Shown here: in pieces, positions 54,805 to 63,268 of the stretch
How the letters are laid out: the number at the start of each line of letters is the position of its first letter
Numbering within the stretch: the stretch's first letter is position 1
Assembly (NCBI RefSeq): GCF_047824785.1
Contig: NZ_CP181167.1
Span: 3,658,001 to 3,722,000, forward strand
DNA from: Nitrobacter sp039808345
Lineage (GTDB): Bacteria > Pseudomonadota > Alphaproteobacteria > Rhizobiales > Xanthobacteraceae
Direction of reading: 5' to 3'
DNA: 64,000 nucleotides
The notes under the pieces: model-generated
The model's input: only the letters and a program-made list of their open reading frames with translations
What the model was told of the DNA's origin: nothing
Databases searched by the model: none
Position numbers and translations under genes: made by a program

Positions 54805-54996
54805 CTATTGCGGCCTGCGCATAGGGAAATAGCGGACGGACCGGCCGAACCTCACAAACGGCGGACCGTCGCCGCGCTTGCGTGCCTTGGCGAGCCACGA
54901 CAGGCTGACTTTCTGTGCCTTCGCGAACTCCTTGGGCGTCAGCATGCCTTCCGCGGTCGGTGTGTTCCGGGACGATTTTGGGGACTGCAAATCCAT
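54805..54996 (-). CDS. AlpA-like excisionase / HTH protein
   Basis: A 63-residue DNA-binding protein with a winged-HTH of the MerR/AlpA type: MLTPKEFAKAQKVSLSWLAK, then RKRGDGPPFVRFGRSVRY, the exact pattern of AlpA/Xis-like regulators. It probably controls excision and integrase expression. The first 17 residues before MLTPKEF may be dispensable. It is upstream of, and in the same direction as, the integrase at 52917-54599. Confidence 0.8.
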   Translation of the reverse strand: MDLQSPKSSRNTPTAEGMLTPKEFAKAQKVSLSWLAKARKRGDGPPFVRFGRSVRYFPMRRPQ

Positions 54997-55088
54997 GACG
55001 GCAACCTCTCTGGTTCGGGGCTGCCAGACATCGCTCCGACAGCGTTACACCGTGGAGATATCCCGGACTTCGACGTCCATCTCATGCA

Positions 55089-55874
55089 TCAGTCAGAAAC
55101 TGGAGTAGTCTTGTTGGCACGCCCGCGATTGCCCGCGCGGCGATCGTTCAGGATTTTAATGTCCTGCGGTCGAATCTCGCGAAATGGCGGAGGCAGCGGC
55201 GCGACATTGATGTCGCTTGGGATTCGCCAGTGCGTGTCGGGGTCGAGCGCCGGCTCTGACCGCGGATCTTCTCCCTTTGCTTGACCGATCCGCTCAAATT
55301 CCAGCGCCACCGCCAACACCAGATCAGGCATTAAATGCACCATCTGAAACGGTACAAACTGAGTTGGGTTCAGTCTTGGCGGGCGTCCAACAAATCTTTT
55401 GCACACCTCGCGCCGGACCAAGCAGGCTGCCGCAACAAGGTGCGCAACATCCTTGTAGCCGCTCCAAAGCTTCCAGAGATTGGCCTCCCCGGTGCCTCGG
55501 CTCTCTGTCTTGGCCGCGGCCAGCGAAATGGCCTTTCCGATGCTTGGCCCGCCCCGCCGCTCCTGGTGCTGACCATCGATCAAGTCGCAGTATGAATGAA
55601 AGATGTCAGCGACCCTCAGCCAGTTGCCCTGGATTCGGTTGACCCTTCTGGGAACCGGTGGCTGCCCCGATCCTTCGTAGTTCGGCCAACTGCGAAGCAG
55701 GCTCACGAGGCCGTGGCGCTCGGTCTCGTCGTTCGGGTGGCACATGTAGCCCAAGAGCGGGATCCCCTGGCAGGGCCACTCGACGACCGTGTCGTTGAGA
55801 CGGGCTGCGAAAAGAGTTTCAAGATCGAGGATTTCGATCGGTCTCGGGAATGACGGGATGTCCATGACGCGCAT
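55089..55874 (-). CDS. hypothetical protein next to excisionase
   Basis: A 261-residue soluble protein without a recognised family. It has helical central segments (LWKLWSGYKDVAHLVAAACL, HLMPDLVLAVALEFERIG), a proline-rich C-terminal part (INVAPLPPPFREIRPQDI) and a basic end (NDRRAGNRGRANK). ATG 55874 or 55862 are both possible. It sits 92 bp upstream of the excisionase on the same strand, so it probably belongs to the integrated element's module. Confidence 0.55.
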   Translation of the reverse strand: MRVMDIPSFPRPIEILDLETLFAARLNDTVVEWPCQGIPLLGYMCHPNDETERHGLVSLLRSWPNYEGSGQPPVPRRVNRIQGNWLRVADIFHSYCDLIDGQHQERRGGPSIGKAISLAAAKTESRGTGEANLWKLWSGYKDVAHLVAAACLVRREVCKRFVGRPPRLNPTQFVPFQMVHLMPDLVLAVALEFERIGQAKGEDPRSEPALDPDTHWRIPSDINVAPLPPPFREIRPQDIKILNDRRAGNRGRANKTTPVSD

Positions 55875-56057
55875 GTCGAGACCTCGGAATCGATCTTGAT
55901 TGGAACTGTCTGAGCGAATCGGGCGCAGCCCCTCCGCGCGCTTCCGAGACTACTCCAGTTTCGGGCGATTACGGCAGTCGGGCTTGTTGCCCCTGCTACG
56001 CACCGTCAACCGCCGCCCTGTCGAAGGCCGCGCGAAGCTTGACGGATACCCGTAGGA

Positions 56058-56264
56058 ATGAGTCGGAATCGCGGTTCGACTGTCGCAATAAAGATCGTCG
56101 CTAATGACGATCCTTGCATTGTCGCGGCCTCCCTTCCGCGCGAGTCATTGAGCTACCCGGAAGTTATTGACGGTTGGCCTGCAACTCCTCCGGTGACGGA
56201 GCGAGAGCTGGATGTCATCGAGACCTATCTTGGCGAGATGATCGGGGACTTGCTGAAAGGTTGA
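56058..56264 (+). CDS. small hypothetical protein before a serine recombinase
   Basis: A 68-residue frame (AIKIVANDDPCIVAASLPRE, PPVTERELDVIETYLGEMIG). The C-terminal half is an amphipathic helix. It lies 75 bp before a large serine recombinase gene on the same strand. No family recognised; coding status uncertain. Confidence 0.45.
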   Translation: MSRNRGSTVAIKIVANDDPCIVAASLPRESLSYPEVIDGWPATPPVTERELDVIETYLGEMIGDLLKG

Positions 56265-56338
56265 GCGATAATTTCTTAGGCGCCTTGGCGGTGCTCCTCC
56301 AGGGTGCAACAATAGCGGCTCCATAAGTTGGTATTTCC

Positions 56339-58024
56339 ATGAACGCTCACAAAGCCGCGAAGACGCAGACGCTGCCATCGATGCCTCGGGCAGCTCTTTA
56401 CATGCGAGTTTCGACAGGGCGGCAGGCTGAGCACGATTTGTCGATTCCCGACCAGCGCCATCAACTGCAATCCTGGTGCCGCGCTCACGGCTTTGAGCCC
56501 GTTGTGGAGTTTGTCGAAGCCGGCGCTTCTGCGACCGACGATCGGCGACCGATCTTTCAGCAAATGATCGAGCGGGCCTGCGATGGAGAAAACGCCTTCG
56601 ACGTCATCATCGTACACAGTTACAGCCGCTTCTTCCGCGAGGCATTCGAACAGGAGTTCTATCTGCGGAAGCTGGCTCGACACAAGGTCAGGGTGATCTC
56701 GATCACCCAACCAGTCGGCGATGAGAACGAGCCAGTCCACGCCATGATGCGCAAGGTGATTGCGCTGTTCGATGAATATCAGTCACGAGAGAACGCGAAG
56801 CACGTCATCCGTTCGATGAAGGAAAATGCCCGGCAGGGATTCTGGAATGGCGCCACGGCTCCGTTGGGCTACAAGCTCATCGAAGCTGAAAAGCGGGGCG
56901 CCAAAATCAAGAAGAAACTGGAGATCGATACCGTCGAAGCGGAATACGTCCGCCTCATCTACAAACTCTACCTTTACGGTGACGGGACTTCGGGTAGCCT
57001 TGGCGTCAAGGAAATTGTCAAATGGCTCAATCGCAATGGTTATCGAACTCGCCGGGGCCAGACTTTTGGGGTTGCCGGCGTTCACAAGATTCTCACCAAC
57101 ACGGTCTACATCGGCGAGTGGCAGTTCAATGTAACTTCCTCTCGAACCCGGCAGCGCAAGCCGGATGCTGAGATCGTCAAGATAACTGTTCCTGCCCTCA
57201 TCGAGCCACACGTTTTCGAACAGGTTCAAGCCCAACTGCGAGCCCGCAGCCCGCGGGTTGTGGCTCCTCGGCTCACCACCGGACCCATTCTTCTCACAGG
57301 CCTCGCGGTATGTGCGACCTGTCATGGCGCGATGACGCTTCGCACCGGGACATCATCGACCGGCGCAGTTCATCGCTATTACACCTGCTCGACCTGTGCC
57401 CGAAAAGGTAAGTCCGCATGTAAGGGGCGCTCGATCCGCATGGACAAGTTGGATGGCCTTGTCACCGAACATCTTGTCGAGCGTCTGCTTCAGCCAGAAC
57501 GTCTTGCGGTAATGCTGTCTTCACTGAAGGCCCGGCGCGCTGCAAAGGCCGAGAGCGAGAACAAGCGCATCATGGCGCTTCAGCGCGAGGTAGCGGAAGC
57601 AGACGAGCGACTTAAGCGCCTCTACAGACTCGTTGAAGACGGCGTTACCGATCTCGATGAGGTTTTGCAGGGACGACTGAGCCAACTAAAAGTGGATCGG
57701 GACCGCGCAAAGGCGGCACTTGAAGCAACGACATCCCGTCACAGAGGTGATATCCGCATCGACCCGGAACTCATTGAGAGCTTTGGACGGACCATGCGAG
57801 AAAACCTGACGACCGGCTCGACGCCTTTCCGAAAAGCCTACCTTCGTACCTTGATCGACGTGATCGAGGTGGATGACGCCCAAATCCGCATCAAGGGCAG
57901 TAAGGATATGCTGGAACGGGCCGTTCTCGCCAGCCAAACGGGGCCGGAACTACGTTCGCAGATGAGTACCAAGTGGCGCGCCCGAAGAGATTCGAACTCC
58001 TGCCCCCCCACAGTCGTAGTCTGA
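56339..58024 (+). CDS. large serine recombinase; C-terminus read from a tRNA fragment
   Basis: A 561-residue recombinase. The catalytic domain has S25 in LYMRVSTGRQAEHD and the motif HSYSRFFREAFE. It is followed by the recombinase domain (LGYKLIEAEKRGAKI, VHKILTNTVYIGEWQF), a zinc ribbon (CATCHGAMTL ... YYTCSTCARKG) and a coiled coil (QREVAEADERLKRLYRLV). The last 15 or so residues (WRARRDSNSCPPTVVV) are translated from the antisense of a tRNA-Arg 3' half. The gene therefore reads into its attachment site, which is typical of integrases whose element inserted in a tRNA gene. The original stop may have been different before integration. Confidence 0.88.
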   Translation: MNAHKAAKTQTLPSMPRAALYMRVSTGRQAEHDLSIPDQRHQLQSWCRAHGFEPVVEFVEAGASATDDRRPIFQQMIERACDGENAFDVIIVHSYSRFFREAFEQEFYLRKLARHKVRVISITQPVGDENEPVHAMMRKVIALFDEYQSRENAKHVIRSMKENARQGFWNGATAPLGYKLIEAEKRGAKIKKKLEIDTVEAEYVRLIYKLYLYGDGTSGSLGVKEIVKWLNRNGYRTRRGQTFGVAGVHKILTNTVYIGEWQFNVTSSRTRQRKPDAEIVKITVPALIEPHVFEQVQAQLRARSPRVVAPRLTTGPILLTGLAVCATCHGAMTLRTGTSSTGAVHRYYTCSTCARKGKSACKGRSIRMDKLDGLVTEHLVERLLQPERLAVMLSSLKARRAAKAESENKRIMALQREVAEADERLKRLYRLVEDGVTDLDEVLQGRLSQLKVDRDRAKAALEATTSRHRGDIRIDPELIESFGRTMRENLTTGSTPFRKAYLRTLIDVIEVDDAQIRIKGSKDMLERAVLASQTGPELRSQMSTKWRARRDSNSCPPTVVV

Positions 58025-58031
58025 TGCTCGC
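57974..58031 (-). tRNA. partial tRNA-Arg (ACG), 3' part, likely att site
   Basis: Read on the minus strand, the stretch gives GAGCATCAGACTACGAC, the anticodon arm of tRNA-Arg(ACG), then GGAGTTCGAATCTCTTCGGG and GCGCGCCA, the T-arm and acceptor end with CCA. The 5' half (D-arm and acceptor 5' strand) is absent: beyond 58031 the sequence is unrelated. Such a 3' tRNA half is the classic scar of integration (attL or attR). The intact tRNA-Arg should lie at the other end of the element. Confidence 0.75.
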
Positions 58032-58162
58032 CTGTGACCATTCACACCCAGCACCGATCCGAGAAACGAGCAACAAGATTGCTCAGAAACCACTGGCATT
58101 GCCGGGCGATTAGAGCGTTACTGTCGGCGCGTTGAGTGCCTCCTTCGGCCACTGAACAGCTT

Positions 58163-58218
58163 GCCCCGTCGGTGTGTTCGCGTGACGGGGCTTCGGTGGT
58201 GGCAGCGATGATGCTGCC
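58163..58218 (+). promoter_or_regulatory. two hairpins in the leader of the DUF3489 gene
   Basis: GCCCCGTC (58163-58170) pairs with GACGGGGC (58184-58191), and GGCAGC (58201-58206) with GCTGCC (58213-58218), directly before the DUF3489 start at 58236. They may be a structured leader or protein-binding sites of the recombinase cassette; no T-run follows, so they are not obvious terminators. Confidence 0.4.
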
Positions 58219-58235
58219 GCAACCGGAGACGTCAC

Positions 58236-58646
58236 ATGGCAAAAGCACAATCCCGCAAGACTGCATCTCGATCAGCGATAGCGCTCGGGCGCGCAAAGTC
58301 GGCGCACCGTACGTCGACCAAGGCCGTTAAGGCTGCACCCGTCAAGAAGAGCAGCTCAGCACCGGCTCGGCCTTTGGATCAACCGACGCGGCATCGTGCT
58401 GGCAGCAAGCAAGCCCGGGTCATCGAGATGCTGATGAAGCCCGAGGGCGCAATGATCGGCGACATAATGCAGGCGACGAATTGGCAGCAGCATTCGGTGC
58501 GTGGCTTCTTCGCTGGTGTCATACGAAAGAAGCTCAAGCTGACGTTGATATCGGAAGCTACTGAAGCCGGTCGGATCTACAAAGTCACTGGAAACGCCGC
58601 ATCTGCCGCGTTGACTAGATCGAAGCCTGACAAGACCGCGGCCTGA
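58236..58646 (+). CDS. DUF3489 domain protein
   Basis: A 136-residue protein. The N-terminal 45 residues are basic and disordered (SAHRTSTKAVKAAPVKKSSS). The DUF3489 winged-HTH-like domain follows (KQARVIEMLMKPEGAMIGDI, TNWQQHSVRGFFAGVIRKKL). It is the first gene of the widespread alphaproteobacterial trio DUF3489-DUF2924-recombinase, ending 4 bp before the DUF2924 gene. Probably a DNA-binding accessory of the recombinase. Confidence 0.88.
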   Translation: MAKAQSRKTASRSAIALGRAKSAHRTSTKAVKAAPVKKSSSAPARPLDQPTRHRAGSKQARVIEMLMKPEGAMIGDIMQATNWQQHSVRGFFAGVIRKKLKLTLISEATEAGRIYKVTGNAASAALTRSKPDKTAA

Positions 58647-58650
58647 TACC

Positions 58651-59163
58651 ATGGCGCGAAGTCCAGGGTCGCGAAAGCCTATCGGTCGAAGGCTTGTGCG
58701 CTTGTCAATGAAAGAGGAGATTGCGCATCTGCGCAGTCTCGATCTGATCGGCCTACAGCGCCGCTGGCAGAGTGTGATGGGGCGGTCGGCCCCGGAACAC
58801 CTGCCGAAGCATCTGCTGTTCGGCATCCTTGCCTACCGCATCCAGGCCGATGCACTTGGGGATCTCGATGCTGCGACGGTGCAACTTCTGAAGCGTGCGG
58901 CTACCGTGCGGTCTTTGAGTGAGGTTTTGCCATTGGTATCGGCACAGGATCAGCGCAAGCAAGCCATGGTGCCCGGCACTGTTCTAACCCGGGAATGGAA
59001 CGGGCAGCTTCATCGGGTGATGGCCGTCGAAGGCGGCTTCGCTTTTGAGGGCAAGACCTTCGACAGCCTGTCGGGGATTGCGTTCGCGATCACCGGCACA
59101 AACTGGAATGGACCGCGCTTTTTTGGTTTGCGTGCCGGAAACGGCAAGGGGGTACGAACATGA
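58651..59163 (+). CDS. DUF2924 domain protein
   Basis: A 170-residue DUF2924 protein: helical N-terminal part (LRSLDLIGLQRRWQSVMG, LLFGILAYRIQADALGDL) and a beta C-terminal part with the family motif GTVLTREWNGQLHRVMAVEG and FEGKTFDSLSGIAFAITG. The last 4 bp overlap the recombinase start (ATGA). It is always found with this recombinase type and is thought to act with it; function not known. Confidence 0.9.
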   Translation: MARSPGSRKPIGRRLVRLSMKEEIAHLRSLDLIGLQRRWQSVMGRSAPEHLPKHLLFGILAYRIQADALGDLDAATVQLLKRAATVRSLSEVLPLVSAQDQRKQAMVPGTVLTREWNGQLHRVMAVEGGFAFEGKTFDSLSGIAFAITGTNWNGPRFFGLRAGNGKGVRT

Positions 59164-60818
59164 AGCCGGCCGACAACCGGGTCGTCCGGTGCGCGATCTA
59201 TACCAGGGTGTCTACGGACACCGGCCTTGATCAGGAGTTCAATTCGCTGGATGCCCAGTATGATGCGTCCCAAGCCTATATCCGAAGCCAGGCGCATGCA
59301 GGCTGGACGCTGGTCAAGGCGCGATATGATGATGGCGGCTTCTCTGGCGGATCGACCGATCGCCCTGCCCTGCAGCGGTTGCTGGCGGATGTCGCGGCCC
59401 ATCGGATCCACATCATCGTCGTCTACAAGGTAGACCGGCTGACCCGCTCTCTGGCCGACTTCGCCAAGCTGGTCGAATTGTTCGATGCCCATGGTGTGTC
59501 ATTTGTCTCGGTGACCCAGCAATTCAACACCACCACATCCATGGGACGCCTGACCCTCAACGTTCTCCTGTCCTTTGCCCAGTTCGAACGAGAGGTCACG
59601 TCCGAACGTATCCGCGACAAGATCGCAGCTTCCAAACGCAAGGGGTTATGGGTCGGCGGCATGGTTCCGCTTGGTTACATCCTCAAGGATGGTCAGCTTC
59701 ATATTCACGAGGAAGAGGCCAAGATCGTTCGGCTGATCTTTCAGCGCTATCTGGAGCTCGGCAGCGTCAACCGTCTCGTCAAGGACCTGAAGGAGCGAGG
59801 TTTTAGGTCCAAGGTCCGGCAGCTGGCGTCAGGCGGAACGCGAGGCGGTGTGCCGTTCACGCAGGGACCGTTGTTTTACATGCTGCGGAACAGGTTTTAC
59901 CTTGGCGAAGTCAAGTTCAAGGGCGAGATTCTGCCAGGATCGCAACCTGCCCTGCTCGACCGCACACTGTTTGAGGCCGTTCAGCAAAGGCTGACCGAAC
60001 AGTGGTCCCATCGCACGACGACACGTATTCGAACCCGGGCCCTCCTTGCCGGACTGCTGTTTGATGACGCGGGTCATCGCATGATCTTGACCTACGCCAG
60101 TCGGGACCGCGTTCGGCATCGCTATTACGTCTCCGCGCCCTGCATCCGGGGTCAGACGGATGAACCCGTCGGCTTTGTCACCCGCGTGCCTGCGTCAGAG
60201 ATCGAGGTCACGATCTCCAAGGCGGTCACTGCCAACACGGACATAGATGAATCGCTTTCGAACGAAACGTTGTCTCGAGAAACCCTTGAGCGGTTCGTCA
60301 CCCGGATTGAAGTTCGCAAGAACCAGTTGGCCATTCATCTAAGGTCTGGCGAAAACGATATTCAGCGGACCGGTAACCACCACGATCCGGATTCGGCTGA
60401 ACAACCCGCCCTCACCTCGCGCACCGTCGTCGTGCCCTGGAAGAAGCCATCAAGGCCCGTCCGGAAGATCCTACTGCCGGCGAATACGCCAGAGCATCGC
60501 GCTCGGCCCATGAAGGCCGAACGCCGGTCGGCTCTGATCCGATCGATCGGCCGCGGCCGTCTCTGGCTTCAGGAGATCGTCGACGGCCGCGAGACCATCG
60601 AAAGCCTTGCCGCCCGCCAACATTGCAGCACCCGACACATCAATATGACCATCTCGCTCGCCTTCCTTGCACCGGCCCTTGTGACCGCAGCCGTTGAAGG
60701 ACGATTCCCGCGCGGGATCGGTGTCGCCACCCTCCGCGATGCGCCGGCTGAATGGTCACAGCAGATGACGCGCCTCGGCTTGGCACCGGCGGGCGCTCCC
60801 GATTCCGCCAGCCAATAA
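59160..60818 (+). CDS. large serine recombinase of the DUF3489/DUF2924 cassette
   Basis: A 552-residue recombinase. S18 lies in IYTRVSTDTGLDQEFNS, the site-specific motif VYKVDRLTRSLADFAKLV follows, and the E helix (LLSFAQFEREVTSERI) ends the catalytic domain. The recombinase domain (MVPLGYILKDGQLHI, LFYMLRNRFYLGEVKF) comes next. The C-terminal tail ends in an HTH-like segment (TIESLAARQHCSTRHINMTI) rather than a classic coiled coil. It is the second large serine recombinase within 3 kb and ends about 115 bp before the terminator of the tRNA-Val gene. Confidence 0.9.
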   Translation: MKPADNRVVRCAIYTRVSTDTGLDQEFNSLDAQYDASQAYIRSQAHAGWTLVKARYDDGGFSGGSTDRPALQRLLADVAAHRIHIIVVYKVDRLTRSLADFAKLVELFDAHGVSFVSVTQQFNTTTSMGRLTLNVLLSFAQFEREVTSERIRDKIAASKRKGLWVGGMVPLGYILKDGQLHIHEEEAKIVRLIFQRYLELGSVNRLVKDLKERGFRSKVRQLASGGTRGGVPFTQGPLFYMLRNRFYLGEVKFKGEILPGSQPALLDRTLFEAVQQRLTEQWSHRTTTRIRTRALLAGLLFDDAGHRMILTYASRDRVRHRYYVSAPCIRGQTDEPVGFVTRVPASEIEVTISKAVTANTDIDESLSNETLSRETLERFVTRIEVRKNQLAIHLRSGENDIQRTGNHHDPDSAEQPALTSRTVVVPWKKPSRPVRKILLPANTPEHRARPMKAERRSALIRSIGRGRLWLQEIVDGRETIESLAARQHCSTRHINMTISLAFLAPALVTAAVEGRFPRGIGVATLRDAPAEWSQQMTRLGLAPAGAPDSASQ

Positions 60819-60932
60819 CCGCGTCTCATTCCACCCGCCCAATTCCCAGGAACGGGAAATTGCGCCACGGAGACAGAGCCCCAAAACCACGCCCGACGGG
60901 TCACAGAGACCGCGCCTCCGCAGATCAAAATG

Positions 60933-60964
60933 CGCAAAAGCCCGCCAACAGCGGGGCTTTTGCG
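60933..60964 (-). terminator. terminator of tRNA-Val (bidirectional hairpin)
   Basis: CGCAAAAGCCC (60933-60943) pairs with GGGCTTTTGCG (60954-60964), an 11-bp stem with flanking T-rich bases on both strands. It lies 35 bp downstream of tRNA-Val in its reading direction, which shows that the chromosomal tail of the tRNA transcript is still in place and that the island edge lies left of it. Confidence 0.75.
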
Positions 60965-60999
60965 TCAGTCTCTGGAAATGTGAAAAATAACAGACTGGG

Positions 61000-61074
61000 T
61001 GGTGGGCGCGACAGGGATCGAACCTGTGACCCCTACCATGTCAAGGTAGTGCTCTCCCGCTGAGCTACGCGCCC
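61000..61074 (-). tRNA. tRNA-Val (GAC)
   Basis: A complete 75-nt tRNA on the minus strand with encoded CCA. Acceptor GGGCGCG pairs with CGCGCCC; the D-arm is GCTCAGCGGGAGAGC, the anticodon arm CTACC-TTGACAT-GGTAG (anticodon GAC, valine) and the T-arm GGGGTCACAGGTTCGATCCC. Intact and normal. Confidence 0.97.
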
Positions 61075-61146
61075 GAAAACGTCCACAGGGTCGCCGGTCC
61101 TATATCGGCTCCCGCGCCGACAGGCAAGGATCAGCGGCGGCCTGAA

Positions 61147-61506
61147 TCAAGCCGCCAGCATCTTATTCACTTCGCTGACCAATTCACGCAGATGCACCGG
61201 CTTGGACAACACCTTTGCGTTCTTGGGCGCTTCGGAATCGGAATTCAGCGCGACGGCCGCGAAGCCGGTGATAAACATGATCTTGATGTCGGGATCGAGC
61301 TCGGAAGCGCGGCGCGCCAGCTCGATGCCGTCCATTTCCGGCATGACGATATCGGTGAGAAGCATTTCAAAGGGCTCCTCGCGCAGCCTCTGATAGGCTG
61401 AGAGGCCGTTGTCATAGGACGACACCTTGAAACCGGCGTTTTCCAGCGCCTTGACCAGAAATCGGCGCATGTCGTTGTCGTCTTCGGCGAGGAGGATCTT
61501 GTGCAT
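61147..61506 (-). CDS. cpdR: response regulator CpdR
   Basis: A 119-residue single-domain receiver. The acidic pocket is LLAEDDNDMRRF, the phosphorylated aspartate lies in LLTDIVMPEMDG, then IKIMFITGFAA and the lysine in VLSKPVHLREL. There is no output domain. The near-perfect match to Bradyrhizobiaceae CpdR, including the segment ALNSDSEAPKNA, makes the call secure. In its unphosphorylated form CpdR delivers substrates to ClpXP in the cell-cycle phosphorelay (CckA/ChpT). ATG 61506 starts MHKILLAED; a start 3 codons earlier (MTSMHK) is possible. Confidence 0.93.
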   Translation of the reverse strand: MHKILLAEDDNDMRRFLVKALENAGFKVSSYDNGLSAYQRLREEPFEMLLTDIVMPEMDGIELARRASELDPDIKIMFITGFAAVALNSDSEAPKNAKVLSKPVHLRELVSEVNKMLAA

Positions 61507-61680
61507 GGAGGTCATTGGGGCCCGGCTGGATAAGTAGTCTTTTATATAATCCATATCTGGTAAATTTGGAGTGAAGGCTAACTGGGGCTTGGCAGAAGGG
61601 TTGCGATTATCGACAATACAGGTTCAGAAACGCCTGTCCGGAGGTGTCCGGCGGACGGCTGCGCAAGGATGACGCCGGCG

Positions 61681-62568
61681 ATGAGCCAGTTTGACGGTGA
61701 CCAACCGCCTCCTTTCGAGATCGCAGAGCCGGCGACATGGCGATCCCCCATCATCTTCAACTCCCCGCATTCCGGTTCGATCTATCCGGAGCAATTCCTG
61801 TCCGCATCGCGAATCGATCTCGCCGGCCTGCGCCGGTCGGAAGATTCGTTCATGGATGAACTGATCGGTGGCTTGACCGATGCCGGTTTTCCGGTGGTCC
61901 GGGTCAATTTTCCCCGTTCCTACGTCGACGTGAACCGCGAACCTTACGAACTCGATCCCCGAATGTTCACCGGGCGGCTGCCGAGCTTCGCCAATACGCG
62001 CTCGATGCGCGTCGCGGGCGGTCTCGGCACCATCCCGCGCGTGGTCGGCGACGGCGAGGAAATATATCGCGAGCGCCTCAGCGTGGAGGATGCGCTGGGC
62101 CGGATCGAACAGCTCTACAAACCCTATCACCGCGCGCTGCGACGGCTGATCTATAAGGCGCATCAGATGTTCGGAACCGTCATCCTCGTGGACTGCCATT
62201 CGATGCCATCGACCGGCATCGCGCCGGAGGAGCCGAGGCGGTCGGACATCGTGATCGGTGATCGCTATGAAACCAGTTGCGCGCCGCAGATTCCGAACAT
62301 CATCGACGATCTGTTGAGAAGCCTCGGCTACTCGGTCACCCGCAACAAGCCCTACGCGGGCGGATTCATCACCGAACATTACGGCAACCCAGCCAGCGGA
62401 CTGCACGCGGTTCAACTCGAACTCAACCGGGCGGTCTATATGGATGAACGGCGACGCGAGCGTGGCCCCCGCTTCAACCAGGTTGCCACGGATTTCCTGA
62501 CGCTCGCCAATGCCCTGGCCGCGATCCCCCTGGACGATCTCGGCCCCTTCCGCGCCGCCGCGGAGTAG
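61681..62568 (+). CDS. N-formylglutamate amidohydrolase
   Basis: A 295-residue zinc-dependent hydrolase of the FGase family, which converts N-formylglutamate to glutamate and formate. Motifs: SPHSGSIYPEQF near the N-terminus (metal-binding HSG), RSEDSFMDELIGG, NFPRSYVDVNREPYEL, LVDCHSMPS and FITEHYGNP. ATG 61681 gives MSQFDGDQ; an in-frame ATG 61669 adds 4 residues. It is divergent from cpdR, from which it is separated by about 170 bp. Complete and ordinary. Confidence 0.9.
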   Translation: MSQFDGDQPPPFEIAEPATWRSPIIFNSPHSGSIYPEQFLSASRIDLAGLRRSEDSFMDELIGGLTDAGFPVVRVNFPRSYVDVNREPYELDPRMFTGRLPSFANTRSMRVAGGLGTIPRVVGDGEEIYRERLSVEDALGRIEQLYKPYHRALRRLIYKAHQMFGTVILVDCHSMPSTGIAPEEPRRSDIVIGDRYETSCAPQIPNIIDDLLRSLGYSVTRNKPYAGGFITEHYGNPASGLHAVQLELNRAVYMDERRRERGPRFNQVATDFLTLANALAAIPLDDLGPFRAAAE

Positions 62569-62605
62569 GCGCCCGGCCAACGGTCTGAAATGCGGCAAAG
62601 AAAAA

Positions 62606-62636
62606 GAAAAAGGGTCGCCCGTCGAACAAGCGACCC
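62606..62636 (-). terminator. terminator-like hairpin
   Basis: GGGTCGC (62612-62618) pairs with GCGACCC (62630-62636), loop of 11 nt; on the minus strand the stem is followed by TTTTTCTTTTTC. On the plus strand it would form 44 bp after the amidohydrolase stop but without a T-run. No minus-strand gene lies just upstream, so its use is unclear. Confidence 0.5.
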
Positions 62637-63009
62637 AAGTCTAGGGAGGAAACGCCCAAGGAGGGCAGCGATAGCGCGACGGCTACCGCAGCGCACAATA
62701 TGTAACCGCGCTGCACAAAATGCAAGGGATTTTCGGGCTAACTCCCCGCAAATAGAAGTAATTTAATCGTTTATCTATTGTCCGGTCCGCTCATCAAGCG
62801 ACGCCTCAACAGCTGCTTTATCATACAAATTCAAATACTTAACGCTGTTTTATCGAGATTTTCCCCGCCTCCGCCCCTCATGGGCGGGTCGCGTCCGATC
62901 CGCGCTGATGCAGTCCAAGGATGCAGCCCAACGCCCGCGAATGATTCGAGCACGGGAAAACTGCACCGTGACGGGATGGCAGACGGTGCGATATCCGATC
63001 CGGACGTGT

Positions 63010-63060
63010 ATAGAGCGTTTTCGCGCGAATTGGACACCGGTTCGCGTGAGGAAAACGCGT
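63010..63060. repeat. REP-like palindrome 1
   Basis: AGCGTTTTCGCGCGAATTGG and CGCGTGAGGAAAACGCG form an inverted repeat around ACACCGG. I recognise this as a repetitive intergenic palindrome typical of Bradyrhizobium-group chromosomes. Confidence 0.6.
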
Positions 63061-63112
63061 CAGAACACGAACTCGGGCTTCGCTTCTGATCCAACCAGAG
63101 GCGAGAATGCTA

Positions 63113-63182
63113 GAGCATGATCCCGACCCGAAGGGCCGCGCCAGCGCAAAGTGGAAACCGGTTTTCGGAGAAGATCATGCTC
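63113..63182. repeat. REP-like palindrome 2
   Basis: GAGCATGATC (63113-63122) pairs with GATCATGCTC (63173-63182); between them AAGTGGAAACCGGTTTTCGG forms the inner part. This is the common GAGCATGATC repeat element of this bacterial group. Confidence 0.65.
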
Positions 63183-63268
63183 AAACAAAAAGATAAGCGA
63201 CGAGTCCGATTCAACGCAGTTGAAACAGACTTTCGGGGCGCAACGAACATTACCCGGTGAGGTATAGC

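Larger units (their letters stand above)
62569..63268. other. intergenic region before hisN
   Basis: About 700 bp without a convincing gene. It holds a hairpin (GGGTCGC at 62612 with GCGACCC at 62630) that, on the minus strand, is followed by a T-rich run (complement of aaaagaaaaag), and two REP-like palindromes (63010-63060 and 63113-63182). Small ORFs in it (for example 62778-63089) look non-coding. Confidence 0.5.

Noticed and set aside
60999..61075. tRNA-Val as the island's attachment site
   Set aside because: The tRNA is complete with its own terminator 35 bp downstream still present, and I saw no second copy of its 3' end in the window; the tRNA-Arg fragment at 57974 is the better att scar.
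62778..63120. Small ORFs before hisN
   Set aside because: They run through two REP-like palindromes and have no ribosome-binding site.
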